Positions 9,027 through 18,806 of a DNA stretch of 64,000 nt are shown here, in pieces. Position 1 is the stretch's first letter. Every line of letters starts with the position of its first letter. A program made the position numbers and the translations under genes. Source of the stretch: JAGQVA01 sp041391725 (GTDB lineage: Bacteria > Bacteroidota > Bacteroidia > J057); the NCBI GenBank assembly GCA_041391725.1, contig JAWKNL010000032.1, positions 1-64,000 on the forward strand. The letters are read 5' to 3'. The notes under the pieces are model-generated. The model was not told where the DNA came from and searched no databases. It was given only the letters and a program-made list of their open reading frames with translations.

Positions 9027-12000
9027 ATGCGACAAAAACTACCCATATGGATTTCGATCGCCTTCGGCATTGCCCTGATCGTGCTCGCCACGCTGTACTC
9101 TACTGCACCACGGGAACGCACCATTTCAGCTCCCTTTCTGGATGAAAATTCGCGGTGGGCGGATTCTGTGCTGCGAAAAATGACCATTTACGAAAAAATC
9201 GGCCAACTGCTGATGGTCGTTGCCGAGCCCGATACCACAGAAAGAGAATTCCCCCTGACACACCTCCTCACCGAATTTCATGTCGGCGGTGTCGCTTTCA
9301 GAGATTATGATGCCACACAGCAATGGCAACGCTCGCATATATACCAGCAGGTTTCCTCGCGCCCGCTTCTTGTGGGAATGTACAGTTCACCCGCACAGGA
9401 TGATCTGGTGGCTATGCCTGCCGATATTTCCCTGGCTGCCATTGACAATGATTCGCTGATATCACGCATCGGAAAAAACCTCGCGGTTCAGTCCAATAAG
9501 ATGGGCGTCCATCTGTATTTTACCCCTTTCATCGCCAAAGATCAGCGACCCGAAAACCGAAGGCAAATCATGAGAAAGGTACTCGCGGTGTCGGAAGCGC
9601 TGCAACAACAGTGGGTGATGTCCTGTCCGGGGTATGCAGAAGTATATTTCCCGCTGGAAACCGATTCTTTGCTCATCGACAGCCTGCTTTCGCCTTATGA
9701 TACCCTTGCAGACAGAGGTGTATCCGGGTTTCTGATAGGAGGGGAGGAACTGGATAAAGTAAAAATCAATTCTGCCAAAGAGGAACTGGTGCGCTCCTAT
9801 CTTTCTGCCCATACGACTTTCAGAGGATTGCTGATAGCCGAAGCTACAGGGCCAGATCGCACCTCGGTTGAGGATCGCGCCAAAAAAGCCATGAAAGCAG
9901 GGGCAGACATGTTGGTTGCGGCCAAAAAAGATATTCCACTGGTGTATCAGGTACTGGTAGAAATGGCAGGAAGGGAAAAGCTGACCGAAGAAATCCTGAA
10001 TGAAAAAGTTCACCGCATCCTGCTCGCCAAGTCGTGGGCACACGCGCCTGCTTCTTATGCCGAGGCAGACTTCCGCAAAGAACTGCCTTTAAATCCGGAG
10101 CTCAACCGGGTGTTTAACCGACAGGTAGCCGAAGCGTCTATTACCCTTCTGCGCGACGACCATCAGCTTATTCCCTTCAGACAACTCCGGGAAAAAAAAT
10201 TCCACCTGCTGACTATCGGGGATGAGACCATAGACATGCTCAATCAGCTCCGCTGGTATGCGCCTTTCAGCCGCTCAAGGCTTACCCGTAAAAACGACGG
10301 TGCCCTTCCGCGCCTTGACGTCAGGTTTTTCTCAGGTTACAATCCTGTGATTGTCGCTTTCCATCGGGAAGCTCCCGATCCTTCCCGTGATTCTCTGTTT
10401 TTGCAGACGCTCAATCAACTGATGGCCCGCACACCGGTAGTCATTGTGAACCTGGGCGATCCGCATCATCTCGACCAGATACCACAGGCAGAGACGATGG
10501 TGCAGGTTTACGGCGATACCCATCAGAATGAGGCGCTTGCCGCGCAGCTTCTGTTTGGCGGTATCTCTTCAGGAGGACGAATACCGTGGCATATAAGCGA
10601 TACCCTTGCTTACCGGCAGGGACTTTCACGGGCGGTTACAAGATTGACCTATATCCAGCCAGAAGCTGCCGGGATGGACAGCAGGATACTTTCCCGAATT
10701 GATTCGATCGTATATGAAGGGATAGGCACTTTTGCTATGCCCGGCTGTCAGGTATTTGTCGCCAAAAGCGGGAAAGTGGTATATCACAAATCCTTTGGCC
10801 ATCCGACCTACGCCTCTCCGGTCTGGGTCAACCCGACCGATATGTATGACATCGCCTCTGTCACCAAAGTTGCCGCCACCACTGTGGCTGCCATGTATCT
10901 GGTTGACAAAAAACGCATCAGTCCGGCTGACCCGCTGGGAAGATTTTTTAAAGATCAGATGATCATTACTGACTCCGTATATCGGCGCGACACCCTTTTT
11001 ATTGTTGATTCGCTATATGTGGCCGAATCTCCCTCGGAACCTTTTGAAGAAACAGATTCAACAGAAACCGGAAAATCGCCCTTTATCCTTGTGGCACAAC
11101 GGCAGCCCGATCCTTCCACCCGGGTTGATACATTCCGCAAAGGCGATTCGCTGATGGTGATACGCTCCTATCTCCGGGGAAAAATGCGGGTTAAGTCGCC
11201 TGTTTTTTCCCTCACCCTTGAAGAGCTGATGACCCACCATTCGGGGCTTCCGGCAGGGCTTCCTATTTTGCCTTATCTGCGTTACCGCAATAAGTTTGTA
11301 GGGCGTTTTGACCGGTATTTCAAACCACGGGAAGACAGTCTGTACAATATTGAAGTGGCCAACGGATTTTATCTGCGGCATGATTACAGAGATTCGCTGT
11401 GGAAGGCCGCCAAGTCTATGTCCATCAACCCCAAAAAGACTTACGAATACAGCGACGCCAATATGATTCTGGTGCAGATGGCTATCGATTCGCTTACAGA
11501 GGAATCTATCGGCAGTTTTCTCGCAAGGGAAATCTACGAACCGCTGGGTATGCAAAACGCCCGGTTTAATCCGCGGAAAACCGTTGATCCGGAGCGGCTT
11601 ATTCCCACCGAATACGACAACAACTGGCGGGGGCAGTTGCTCAAGGGGAATGTACACGATCCCACCGCCGCCCTCCTCGGCGGGGAGGCAGGCAACGCAG
11701 GCTTGTTTACCAATGCCAACGACCTGGGTATTTTGTTTCAGATGATTCTGAACGGCGGTTCTTACGGCGGAGAAACCTATATGAGTCCGCAGACCGTATC
11801 CATGTTTACCAACGCTGTAAAAGGCAACCGCGGGCTGGGTTTTGACAAACCCCCGCTTTACGGAGAATATATCATCGGAAGCAGGGCGTCTCAGGCCTCC
11901 TTTGGGCATACCGGCTTTACCGGTACATGCGTATGGGTTGACCCGGAATCTGAACTGGTATATATATTCCTTTCCAACCGCGTACATCCCAAAAGCAATA

Positions 12001-12089
12001 ACTGGAAACTCAACACGCTGCAAATCCGGCAGCGCATCCACGACGTGATTTACGAGGCGATGGATGCAGGTGTGCAATCTTCTCTTTAG
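9027..12089 (+). CDS. GH3-like / serine hydrolase (beta-lactamase class C fold) fusion, inner-membrane or lipid-anchored exported
   Basis: The product is a 1020-aa two-part protein with an N-terminal hydrophobic anchor (IWISIAFGIALIVLATLY). Residues ~35-570 resemble a glycoside hydrolase family 3 (NagZ-like) domain plus its C-terminal sandwich domain (TIYEKIGQLLMV, then AGADMLVAAKKD). Its active site is degenerate: the KHFPGHG block reads MSCPGY, and the nucleophile position (FTDA in active enzymes) reads IAEA. Residues ~570-1010 form a beta-lactamase/penicillin-binding-like serine hydrolase with SVTK near residue 612, YSDAN near 808 and GHTG near 958, all intact. This fusion architecture is widespread in Bacteroidota and is annotated as a peptidoglycan-recycling beta-N-acetylglucosaminidase. 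Here only the hydrolase half looks catalytically complete. The substrate is unknown. Confidence 0.85.
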   Translation: MRQKLPIWISIAFGIALIVLATLYSTAPRERTISAPFLDENSRWADSVLRKMTIYEKIGQLLMVVAEPDTTEREFPLTHLLTEFHVGGVAFRDYDATQQWQRSHIYQQVSSRPLLVGMYSSPAQDDLVAMPADISLAAIDNDSLISRIGKNLAVQSNKMGVHLYFTPFIAKDQRPENRRQIMRKVLAVSEALQQQWVMSCPGYAEVYFPLETDSLLIDSLLSPYDTLADRGVSGFLIGGEELDKVKINSAKEELVRSYLSAHTTFRGLLIAEATGPDRTSVEDRAKKAMKAGADMLVAAKKDIPLVYQVLVEMAGREKLTEEILNEKVHRILLAKSWAHAPASYAEADFRKELPLNPELNRVFNRQVAEASITLLRDDHQLIPFRQLREKKFHLLTIGDETIDMLNQLRWYAPFSRSRLTRKNDGALPRLDVRFFSGYNPVIVAFHREAPDPSRDSLFLQTLNQLMARTPVVIVNLGDPHHLDQIPQAETMVQVYGDTHQNEALAAQLLFGGISSGGRIPWHISDTLAYRQGLSRAVTRLTYIQPEAAGMDSRILSRIDSIVYEGIGTFAMPGCQVFVAKSGKVVYHKSFGHPTYASPVWVNPTDMYDIASVTKVAATTVAAMYLVDKKRISPADPLGRFFKDQMIITDSVYRRDTLFIVDSLYVAESPSEPFEETDSTETGKSPFILVAQRQPDPSTRVDTFRKGDSLMVIRSYLRGKMRVKSPVFSLTLEELMTHHSGLPAGLPILPYLRYRNKFVGRFDRYFKPREDSLYNIEVANGFYLRHDYRDSLWKAAKSMSINPKKTYEYSDANMILVQMAIDSLTEESIGSFLAREIYEPLGMQNARFNPRKTVDPERLIPTEYDNNWRGQLLKGNVHDPTAALLGGEAGNAGLFTNANDLGILFQMILNGGSYGGETYMSPQTVSMFTNAVKGNRGLGFDKPPLYGEYIIGSRASQASFGHTGFTGTCVWVDPESELVYIFLSNRVHPKSNNWKLNTLQIRQRIHDVIYEAMDAGVQSSL

Positions 12090-12143
12090 ATTACTGGAGT
12101 ACCTGATGTTTTTGCCTGATCAGATTTCAGATTATATTGATGC

Positions 12144-13650
12144 GTGATCCCTCAAAAAGTCTATTCGTTGCGATTTCCATTACGCTGGATTTTGGTTTGC
12201 CTTCCGGTGCTTTGGGCATGTGGCCTCGGCGACTGGGTAAGTCAGCCGCCACTGGGTGTACACCAATGGCGGCAGGCCGATGGCGCTGCGATGATGTGGT
12301 TTTATTATCAGGGAAATAGCTTTTTTCAGCCTGAAATCTTCAATCTGGAAACCACTGACTACGGGTATGCGGTGGGAGAACTTCCATTTACCTACTGGAT
12401 AGCCGGTAAAATTGCTGTTATCACCGGCTGGAATGTCTCCCTGTTGCGCTGGGTACACCTGGTGATTTTTCTGGCAGGCATCGGGAGCCTCGTATGGATA
12501 CTGCGTCAGACACCAACCGATCACCTGTTATTAGTTTTGGTGGTAAACATATTGGTGAGCACACCTGTAATTGCTTATTACAGCGCCAATTATCTTCCTG
12601 ACAGCCCGGCACTGAGTCTGGTATTTGTTTCATGGGCATTGTTGTTTCAGGGATATAGGAGAAATCAGAACAGATGGTTATATGCAGCTGCTGTTGTCGC
12701 AGCGCTGGCCGCCTGCTTAAAACTTACCCTGGCGGTAAGTTGGGTAGCGACGGCGCTTACATTGGCCTTAGTTCCGGGAAAATTTCAGCACATCAGCACA
12801 GCCCTCAGGCGGCATTTTTTGCTGTCAACTTTTTTCTGGGGAATATTGATTGCGGGTTGCAGGATATGGATTATGCGGTACAATACCCAATTTGACAGCA
12901 CCTATTTTCTCGCGTCCCTTCGCCCGGTATGGCAGTACAGTGTTTCAGACATTTATAATATTCTGCTGGGTCTGAAGTACGAGTTGAAAGGCATATTATC
13001 ACCCGGAACAGGCATAGGCATGGCGTGGGTAGTTTATTTGCTGGTGAAAAACCACAGGCAAATCCATTCCGGACTTTTGGTACTTATCCTGCTGCATATT
13101 GCCGGGCTAGTGACAATTGTGTTGTTGTTTTTCAGGATGTACAGGGAGCACGACTATTACACGCTGGCACTCTGGGTGTCGCCGGTGCTGATGGTACGAC
13201 GATCATGCCCGTGATGAGTCAAAGAAAAGTATCATTGGGGTGCTGGTATTTTTGCTGATTGTCAATGTCTTGTGGACAAACCGGATATTACATTCCCGGG
13301 CAGAAGTTGCGGTTTCGCACCCATTCACTGAGGCCGTGAGGCATGGCACAAAAGACCGGGACTGGCTTTCAGGGAATGGAATTGCGCCGGAGGCACGGCT
13401 ATTTTGTCCGGAGGACCCGTCACCCAACATTCTGCTTTTTGCGCTCAACCGGCAGGGCTGGACCGCTTACAATTTTGGCCCCCGGCCAGACAGCGCCGCG
13501 CTTGAGAGCTACCGCTCAGAGGAGCTGGAATATCTGGTACTCACAGGCTCCCGGCATTACACGGGGATATATCCTTCGCTTTTTCCCGGAGAAAGTGATG
13601 GAATCGAAGGGATTGTGATTTATGGAGGAGGCGATGGGGAGAGGAAGTAG
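12144..13650 (+). pseudogene. Polytopic membrane protein, glycosyltransferase family 39-like, split by one frameshift
   Basis: The first part (GTG start at 12144, stop near 13214) encodes ~356 aa with many membrane helices and an early GVHQWRQADGAAMMWFYYQG motif, as in ArnT/GT39-like or DUF-type lipid-sugar transferases. The second part continues in the +1 frame. Reading it upstream gives YDDHARDESKKSIIG and then a further helix VLVFLLIVNVLWTNRILHS. The two parts join smoothly around 13190-13197, giving a protein of about 500 aa if one extra base is removed there. The soluble C-terminus ends at 13650. The shift is not in an obvious homopolymer, so it may be a real mutation. The GTG start is tentative. 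It lies 54 bp after the GH3 fusion gene and may be co-transcribed. Confidence 0.6.
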
Positions 13651-13668
13651 CGATGAACTTACAGGTGG

Positions 13669-16600
13669 TTAGCCGAGTCCGGGATAGTCAATCATGCGCT
13701 TCATCAATTCAATCATGCCTATTTTATACGCTTCGTCAGTTACCCACTTTTTGTATTCTTCGACATTGGCTTTTCTTTTTGCTAAAAACACTTCGTCCAT
13801 GATTTTTTTCAAAGCTATCTCGCTGTTCTGCATGTCCGAATTATTTTTCACTTTTGATTCATAATCCTTATGCTGGGTTACATTTCTGAAAAAAGAGATT
13901 GTCCTGATTCGCGACTCTTCAGGGTTTCATCCCGAGCCTGAGTAAACCTTTCATTAAATGTCCTGATAATTTCATCCAACGGATCGACTTCTTCCTGCCG
14001 CCATGCGCACCTCTGGGGTTGGGATTTTGGGGCTTCTAATTCTGTTTTTGAATCATCTAACGCAATCGAATGGTTGAGTTTGGTGCGTTCCAATCCGTAA
14101 GTGGATAGATCCACCGATTCCAATAATTCGTCAATCAATTCATCTTCTTTCGTTTTAACAACCAGTTTTGGAATAAGGAATTTTAAAAACCAGAATAGTT
14201 TTTCCCCATTCTATTTTTTCATATTCATGATAGATGCCATTTGACCATAGATTTTTACAAATTGTTTGGCCTTAATCTTAAAGTCTGCTTTTTCATCATC
14301 TTCCAGATTTAATCATGGTTGAATCTGTTGGCTGCAACATCAATAAGAGGACTCAATAATTGCGCATCTACTCCTTCAAAGTACTTTTCTACGAAGGTTT
14401 CTACTTCCGCCCATTCGTAAACGCCCACGTCATCCAGTATTCCTTTCAGTTCATGCAATACATTGATGTCTGTTTCCCGGCTAAGGGTGGTTGATGTATA
14501 GAATGGGTCAAAGGAAGCTTATGTCTTCTACTTGATTAAAGAAGTCCAAAACGAACAGGTCTTCTGTTTTTTACCCAGTTTATCGGTTGCGCGGTTCAAC
14601 CGGCTCAATGCCTGCACCGCCAATACGCCTTGCAGTTTTTTGTCCACATACATGGTGCAAAGTTTGGGCTGGTCAAACCCGGTCAGAGTTTGTTTGCCAC
14701 CACCAATAAACGGTAATCGTCTGAATCAAATTTGTCTCTGGTGTCTTTTTCTGCGAAAAAACCGTTTAAATCTCCTTCGGTGTATTCTACGCCATCGACC
14801 GCCTTTGTCCTGAAAATGCAATGGCGATTTTAAACGGATTACCTTTATCCCTTAAAATGCTTTTGATCGCCAAATAGTAGCGAATGGCCGACTCGATGTT
14901 TTGTGTAACCACCATGCCTTTGGCTAAGCCTTTGAGTTTTTGGTAAGTTGTACACATTGCGGATAAAATGCTCCATCATGATCTCAGCTTTGGTGGCAAT
15001 GGTGCGTTTATCCCGCCTTGACATAAGCCCGCAATTTTTTTCTGCGCTTTTCTGTGTCAAAAAGTGGATTGTCTTCTATGGACTTTTCTATTTCATAATA
15101 GCTTTTTTTGTAGGTGGTGTAGTTGGCCAGTACATCCAGAATAAAACCTTCTTCAATGGCCTGCTTCATGGAGTAGAGATGGAAAGGTTTGAAAGAACCG
15201 TCTTCCTTGTTTAATGCCAAAACGCCCAGGGTAGCATTTTGGGGGTGGCTGCAAATGCTAGGTAGCGAGGCATTGCCCTTCATTTTTCGGGCTTTCATGG
15301 CTTTCAGATTTTGTTTGTGCATCTTCTTCCTCTTCTTCATTTGCGTCAGGCCCATGAATTTATTCATATTGTCTGAAGCGATCCGCTTGTGAATCGTGGG
15401 TTTTCAATTTGTCAATAATTACGTAAATCGCTTATCACTTAAATCGGCAATGCCGTCTACAATAAAAGGAAACTTTTGAATGGTGGTAATGATGATCTTC
15501 TTTTGCTGCTCCAGGCTGTCTTTTTAATTCTTTGAGGAAAAAGCCGGGGCGACAGCTATTCTTGACTTCTGAAATTCTCATCAGCTTCTCGCGTAGTTGT
15601 TTGTCCAGCAATCTTCTATCTGTTACCACAATTACCGAATCAAACAACGGATGCTGAATGCCTTTGGAAACCGGGAAGATCTTCGCTTTCGGGATAGGTT
15701 TCTATGAGTTGATAGGCCCAGGTAATAGAGTTGGATTTGCCCGAACCGGCAGAGTGCTGAATCAAATAGGTATGTCCTACTCCTTTTTGCGAAGCATGGC
15801 TCAATATTTTACGCACCACATCTATTTGCATCGGGAAAAATAAGGTGCGTTTGTTTAAGACATCTGTGGGTTTGCTGTCAAACCGCACAAAGTGCTGGAT
15901 GATTAATGTGGCTTCATGGCTGAATACTTCTCTCCAAAGATAGTCTGTCTTATGACCGTGCAAGTAGCGGATTGCCTTGCTCTGTTGTGTCCCTTGCTGA
16001 ATGGCAGGAAGTAGCGAGTTAGTCTCACAGTTTTGCACGAGAGTATAATTCTTCATCTGGTATCTACGTGAAAATGCACAATTACAGCGCCCAAAATTAC
16101 AATGGTTGCTGTATATTCCGGTCTTCTTTGGTATTGTTTTATGCCATGTGCCCTGGCAGTTTGCCCTGTCCATGGGTTTTTGAGTTCGAGTTGCGACGAT
16201 GGCCAAACCATTGACAAATACCACCATGTCGATGCTTTCGCGGTATTTTCCTGCTGTAGCGAACCTGACGGGTGACGCTGAACTCGTTTTTCTCAAAATT
16301 GTCTTTTACCGTCTGGCTGCTGCTGGCCATGGGCAATTGGTAGAGCATGGTAAAATGGGCATCTTCGACTTCCAGTCCTTTGCGGAGGACACGGAGCACA
16401 CCGTATTTTTTGACCATGCGGTCATAACGTTCCAGAATTTTGAGTTTCCAGTCGGATGATCGCTTGAGTTTTTCGAGTTCTTCTGCTTGAGTCGTTTCCA
16501 GAAAATGCCAGAAGCGCGTTTCGTCTATGGCGTATTTGGGATTGAAGTCATTGGGATTGCCGATGTAATACCCGTTGCCCGAGCGGTAAGGTGCGACAGG

Positions 16601-16711
16601 CTCACCCATCGCCAGGGTTTCCGGTGTGCGGTTTAGTTCTTCCAGGCAAGTGCCGGTTAAGGCTTTTTCTATGGCGGCTTCGAGCGCCCGTTCATTGGTT
16701 TGAGAGGGCAT
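13669..16711 (-). pseudogene. hsdR: Type I restriction enzyme R subunit (hsdR), multiply frameshifted
   Basis: The stretch is collinear with a full-length (~1015 codon) HsdR but broken into at least eight reading-frame segments. Visible in order are: the N-terminal nuclease region (DETRFWHFLETTQ, then NEFSVTRQVRYS); SIDMVVFVNGLAIV in another frame; HKTDYLWREVFSHEA; the helicase Walker A segment LIQHSAGSGKSNSITWAYQL; VIVVTDRRLLDKQLRE; LYSMKQAIEEGFILDVLANY; and the C-terminal DEAYKIGMIELMKRMIDYP. The intact enzyme would translocate DNA and cleave unmethylated target. Here no uninterrupted ATPase/nuclease polypeptide can be made. It is the last gene of the minus-strand operon and starts 11 bp after the unknown cargo gene. 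Either true decay or a poor-quality stretch could explain it; see findings. Confidence 0.88.
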
Positions 16712-16722
16712 GGATGTATCTG

Positions 16723-17679
16723 TTAGTTTTTCATATGTTTACCAAAATACCCAATATGTACTTTCTTCTCTGACGGATCGGGATAAAAGTGGAGCCGGAA
16801 GGCTCCGCTGAAGTTCTTGATATGAAAGCCGAAAAACTGCTTTTCTGATCCAACTGTAAAGGTTCGCAAATTGCTCAACTTAGGATTGTTTTTCACAGTG
16901 TCCGACTCATCAGATATCGTCAATTTCGTTTCAGCCTTGAGCGATGCGAGCGAAAAATCTTGCCCTTTTTCGCAGTAGTCATTCAAGGCTGTTAATGCGC
17001 CATATAGCTGATGATAGACAGTTGTTGAGACAGACATATGCTTAAGTTGAGATTTTGTTTGTCCGCAGAATACAAGATGAGGAAATTCTGCTTCGCGATT
17101 GTCCCAAAGCTCAGATCCTTTTCTCAGGCTGTCCCGCCGCTCTTCGGTTATTCGATCTTTAAATACTTGCCACTGAGCAGCAGAGACACAATGGTGGACA
17201 TCTAAAGCCGCTTCCTGATCTCCATCTGATGTTAATTCCCTATGCCATAGAGAGATGATCGCCGGTTGCCAGCGGGTGTGGGAGTCAAAACTGAGGGCCA
17301 GCTGGCCCAGCAGACTTGCTGCGCCCAATGAGGGTACCGATACGCTCCGATCGTCAAAGAGAACAAATTCAGACAATGAAAATCGCTCCGCAATGACGAT
17401 CTCCTCCTCCGGAATTTGAGGAACAGCAGCTTTCGTGATGAAGGATTTTACCTTTCTTTTGTACTCCAACTCCTGCTTCTCAAACCAGGTCCGAAAGGGA
17501 TATTCTGGAGCGAGGGGTATTTCATACCAGCTTTGGCCAAAACTACCGGAAAGTAATATGGCTTTGAAATGGCTGTCAAATGCGCTATTGACAATGGCCA
17601 GGCATGCAGGAAATTTCTGATCCGCCTCCTGGCGATCGTGATACGGGATAGAAGCCTCATTCAGAATCAAATATTCCAT
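16723..17679 (-). CDS. Unrecognised protein, third gene of the DUF262/DUF3696 cargo trio
   Basis: The product is 318 aa, soluble, with no signal peptide and no motif I recognise. It is mixed alpha/beta and rich in aromatic and charged residues. The C-terminal part GFHIKNFSGAFRLHFYPDPS followed by KKVHIGYFGKHM looks like a compact beta-sheet fold. It lies 8 bp after the DUF3696 ATPase and 11 bp before hsdR, on the same strand and almost certainly in the same transcript. The frame is fully open although hsdR directly downstream is shattered. By position it could be the effector or specificity partner of the ATPase, but that is inference only. Confidence 0.7.
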   Translation of the reverse strand: MEYLILNEASIPYHDRQEADQKFPACLAIVNSAFDSHFKAILLSGSFGQSWYEIPLAPEYPFRTWFEKQELEYKRKVKSFITKAAVPQIPEEEIVIAERFSLSEFVLFDDRSVSVPSLGAASLLGQLALSFDSHTRWQPAIISLWHRELTSDGDQEAALDVHHCVSAAQWQVFKDRITEERRDSLRKGSELWDNREAEFPHLVFCGQTKSQLKHMSVSTTVYHQLYGALTALNDYCEKGQDFSLASLKAETKLTISDESDTVKNNPKLSNLRTFTVGSEKQFFGFHIKNFSGAFRLHFYPDPSEKKVHIGYFGKHMKN

Positions 17680-17687
17680 AGCAGATG

Positions 17688-18806
17688 TTATTCCAGAAGC
17701 AGATCCAATTGTTTATCCCATTCGTCAAAAAAACCATCAGGCCACTCATCTGCCCGGCCGGTAGCATCTATATGTATAGGAATAACACGGCTCGAATGAT
17801 CGGGAGATTCAGCTTCTCGCTGGAAGTAATAGACTTTTGTATCCTCGTGTGAAAGCACGCCCTGCTTGATAGCCACCCTGATACCGTTCAGGATATGATC
17901 GCTGTGCGACTCCAACATAATTTGAGTGCCAGAGGCGGCTGCCAGTGCACAAAGACGAGCGATCCTGGCCTGGCCTGCCGGATGCAGGTGCGACTCTGGG
18001 TTTTCGATGATCAATAACCCGCCGGGAGGCATCATCAACAATGCAGTGATGATGGGCAGTACATAGGTGAGACCAAACCCCACATTGGTCGGTTTAAAAC
18101 TTTCGGTATATCCGTTCTGTAACTCAAAGCTATAGGACAGGCTGGCAACCTCCAGTTTTTCATGATAGGTCGCATTTACTTTTACTCCCGGAGATATTTC
18201 TGATAACCAGGCACTTACATTGTCCAGGAGAGTATCAGATTTAGCATCGGGATGCTGCAAATCCGGATTTGGCAGCGGACGGTTCTGGTGCCGGGCCAGA
18301 TAATGCACGGTGTATTCGCCCTCTTTGCCCAGGGACACCAAATTATCTACATGGTAAGTCGAGGTTTTATACTGCGTTTGCGGATTAATCCGGTTAGCGC
18401 CCAGGTAGTGGGTGTTGTCTGAAAACATAAAAGCCGCACCTAAGTCAAAGTCCTCGCTCCTTTCCCGCTTCGCTAAGGGCAATACATCCTTTTCAGCCGC
18501 CTGGTGAAAAGAAACTTCGAGTGTATGTGTATAATCCCACTCCAGCTCAAATGTTAATAACGCTTCGGCCGGGGCACCTATCGAAAAAACATCCTTGCCA
18601 AGGCCCAGGCTGAGCAAGTCATCGTCTTTGAGAAACAATCCCCGCTCAAAATCGCCGTTTCGCAGCGATTGCTGAAGCAACAACAAGGGCTGAATCGCTG
18701 AAGATTTACCTACGGCATTAATACCTGTGAACAGGTTGAGACGACCCAGTGAAAAGTCACCTTCAAGGATAGACTTAAAGTTCCTGATTTTCAGATTAGT
18801 AAGCAT
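17688..18806 (-). CDS. AAA family ATPase with C-terminal DUF3696 (OLD/RecF-like)
   Basis: The product is 372 aa. It opens with LTNLKIRNFKSILEGDFSLG followed by Walker A GINAVGKSS (residues ~29-37), the RecF/SMC-type start. The ABC-like signature region is KPTNVGFGLTYVLPI, Walker B is GGLLIIENPESHLHP, and the switch histidine lies in LESHSDHILNGIRV. The C-terminus GRADEWPDGFFDEWDKQLD is the DUF3696 hallmark. Relatives include overcoming-lysogeny and Gabija-type ATPases, which act in phage defence, though this one lacks a TOPRIM extension. The gene overlaps the end of the DUF262 gene by 11 bp, indicating translational coupling. The frame is intact. Confidence 0.88.
   Translation of the reverse strand: MLTNLKIRNFKSILEGDFSLGRLNLFTGINAVGKSSAIQPLLLLQQSLRNGDFERGLFLKDDDLLSLGLGKDVFSIGAPAEALLTFELEWDYTHTLEVSFHQAAEKDVLPLAKRERSEDFDLGAAFMFSDNTHYLGANRINPQTQYKTSTYHVDNLVSLGKEGEYTVHYLARHQNRPLPNPDLQHPDAKSDTLLDNVSAWLSEISPGVKVNATYHEKLEVASLSYSFELQNGYTESFKPTNVGFGLTYVLPIITALLMMPPGGLLIIENPESHLHPAGQARIARLCALAAASGTQIMLESHSDHILNGIRVAIKQGVLSHEDTKVYYFQREAESPDHSSRVIPIHIDATGRADEWPDGFFDEWDKQLDLLLE

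Noticed and set aside
11058..12077. 339-codon minus-strand frame opposite the serine hydrolase domain
   Set aside because: The plus-strand hydrolase motifs are intact; the opposite frame has no recognisable features.
14532..14813. Small plus-strand frame inside the hsdR region
   Set aside because: It lies opposite the frameshifted hsdR and has no start context or family features.
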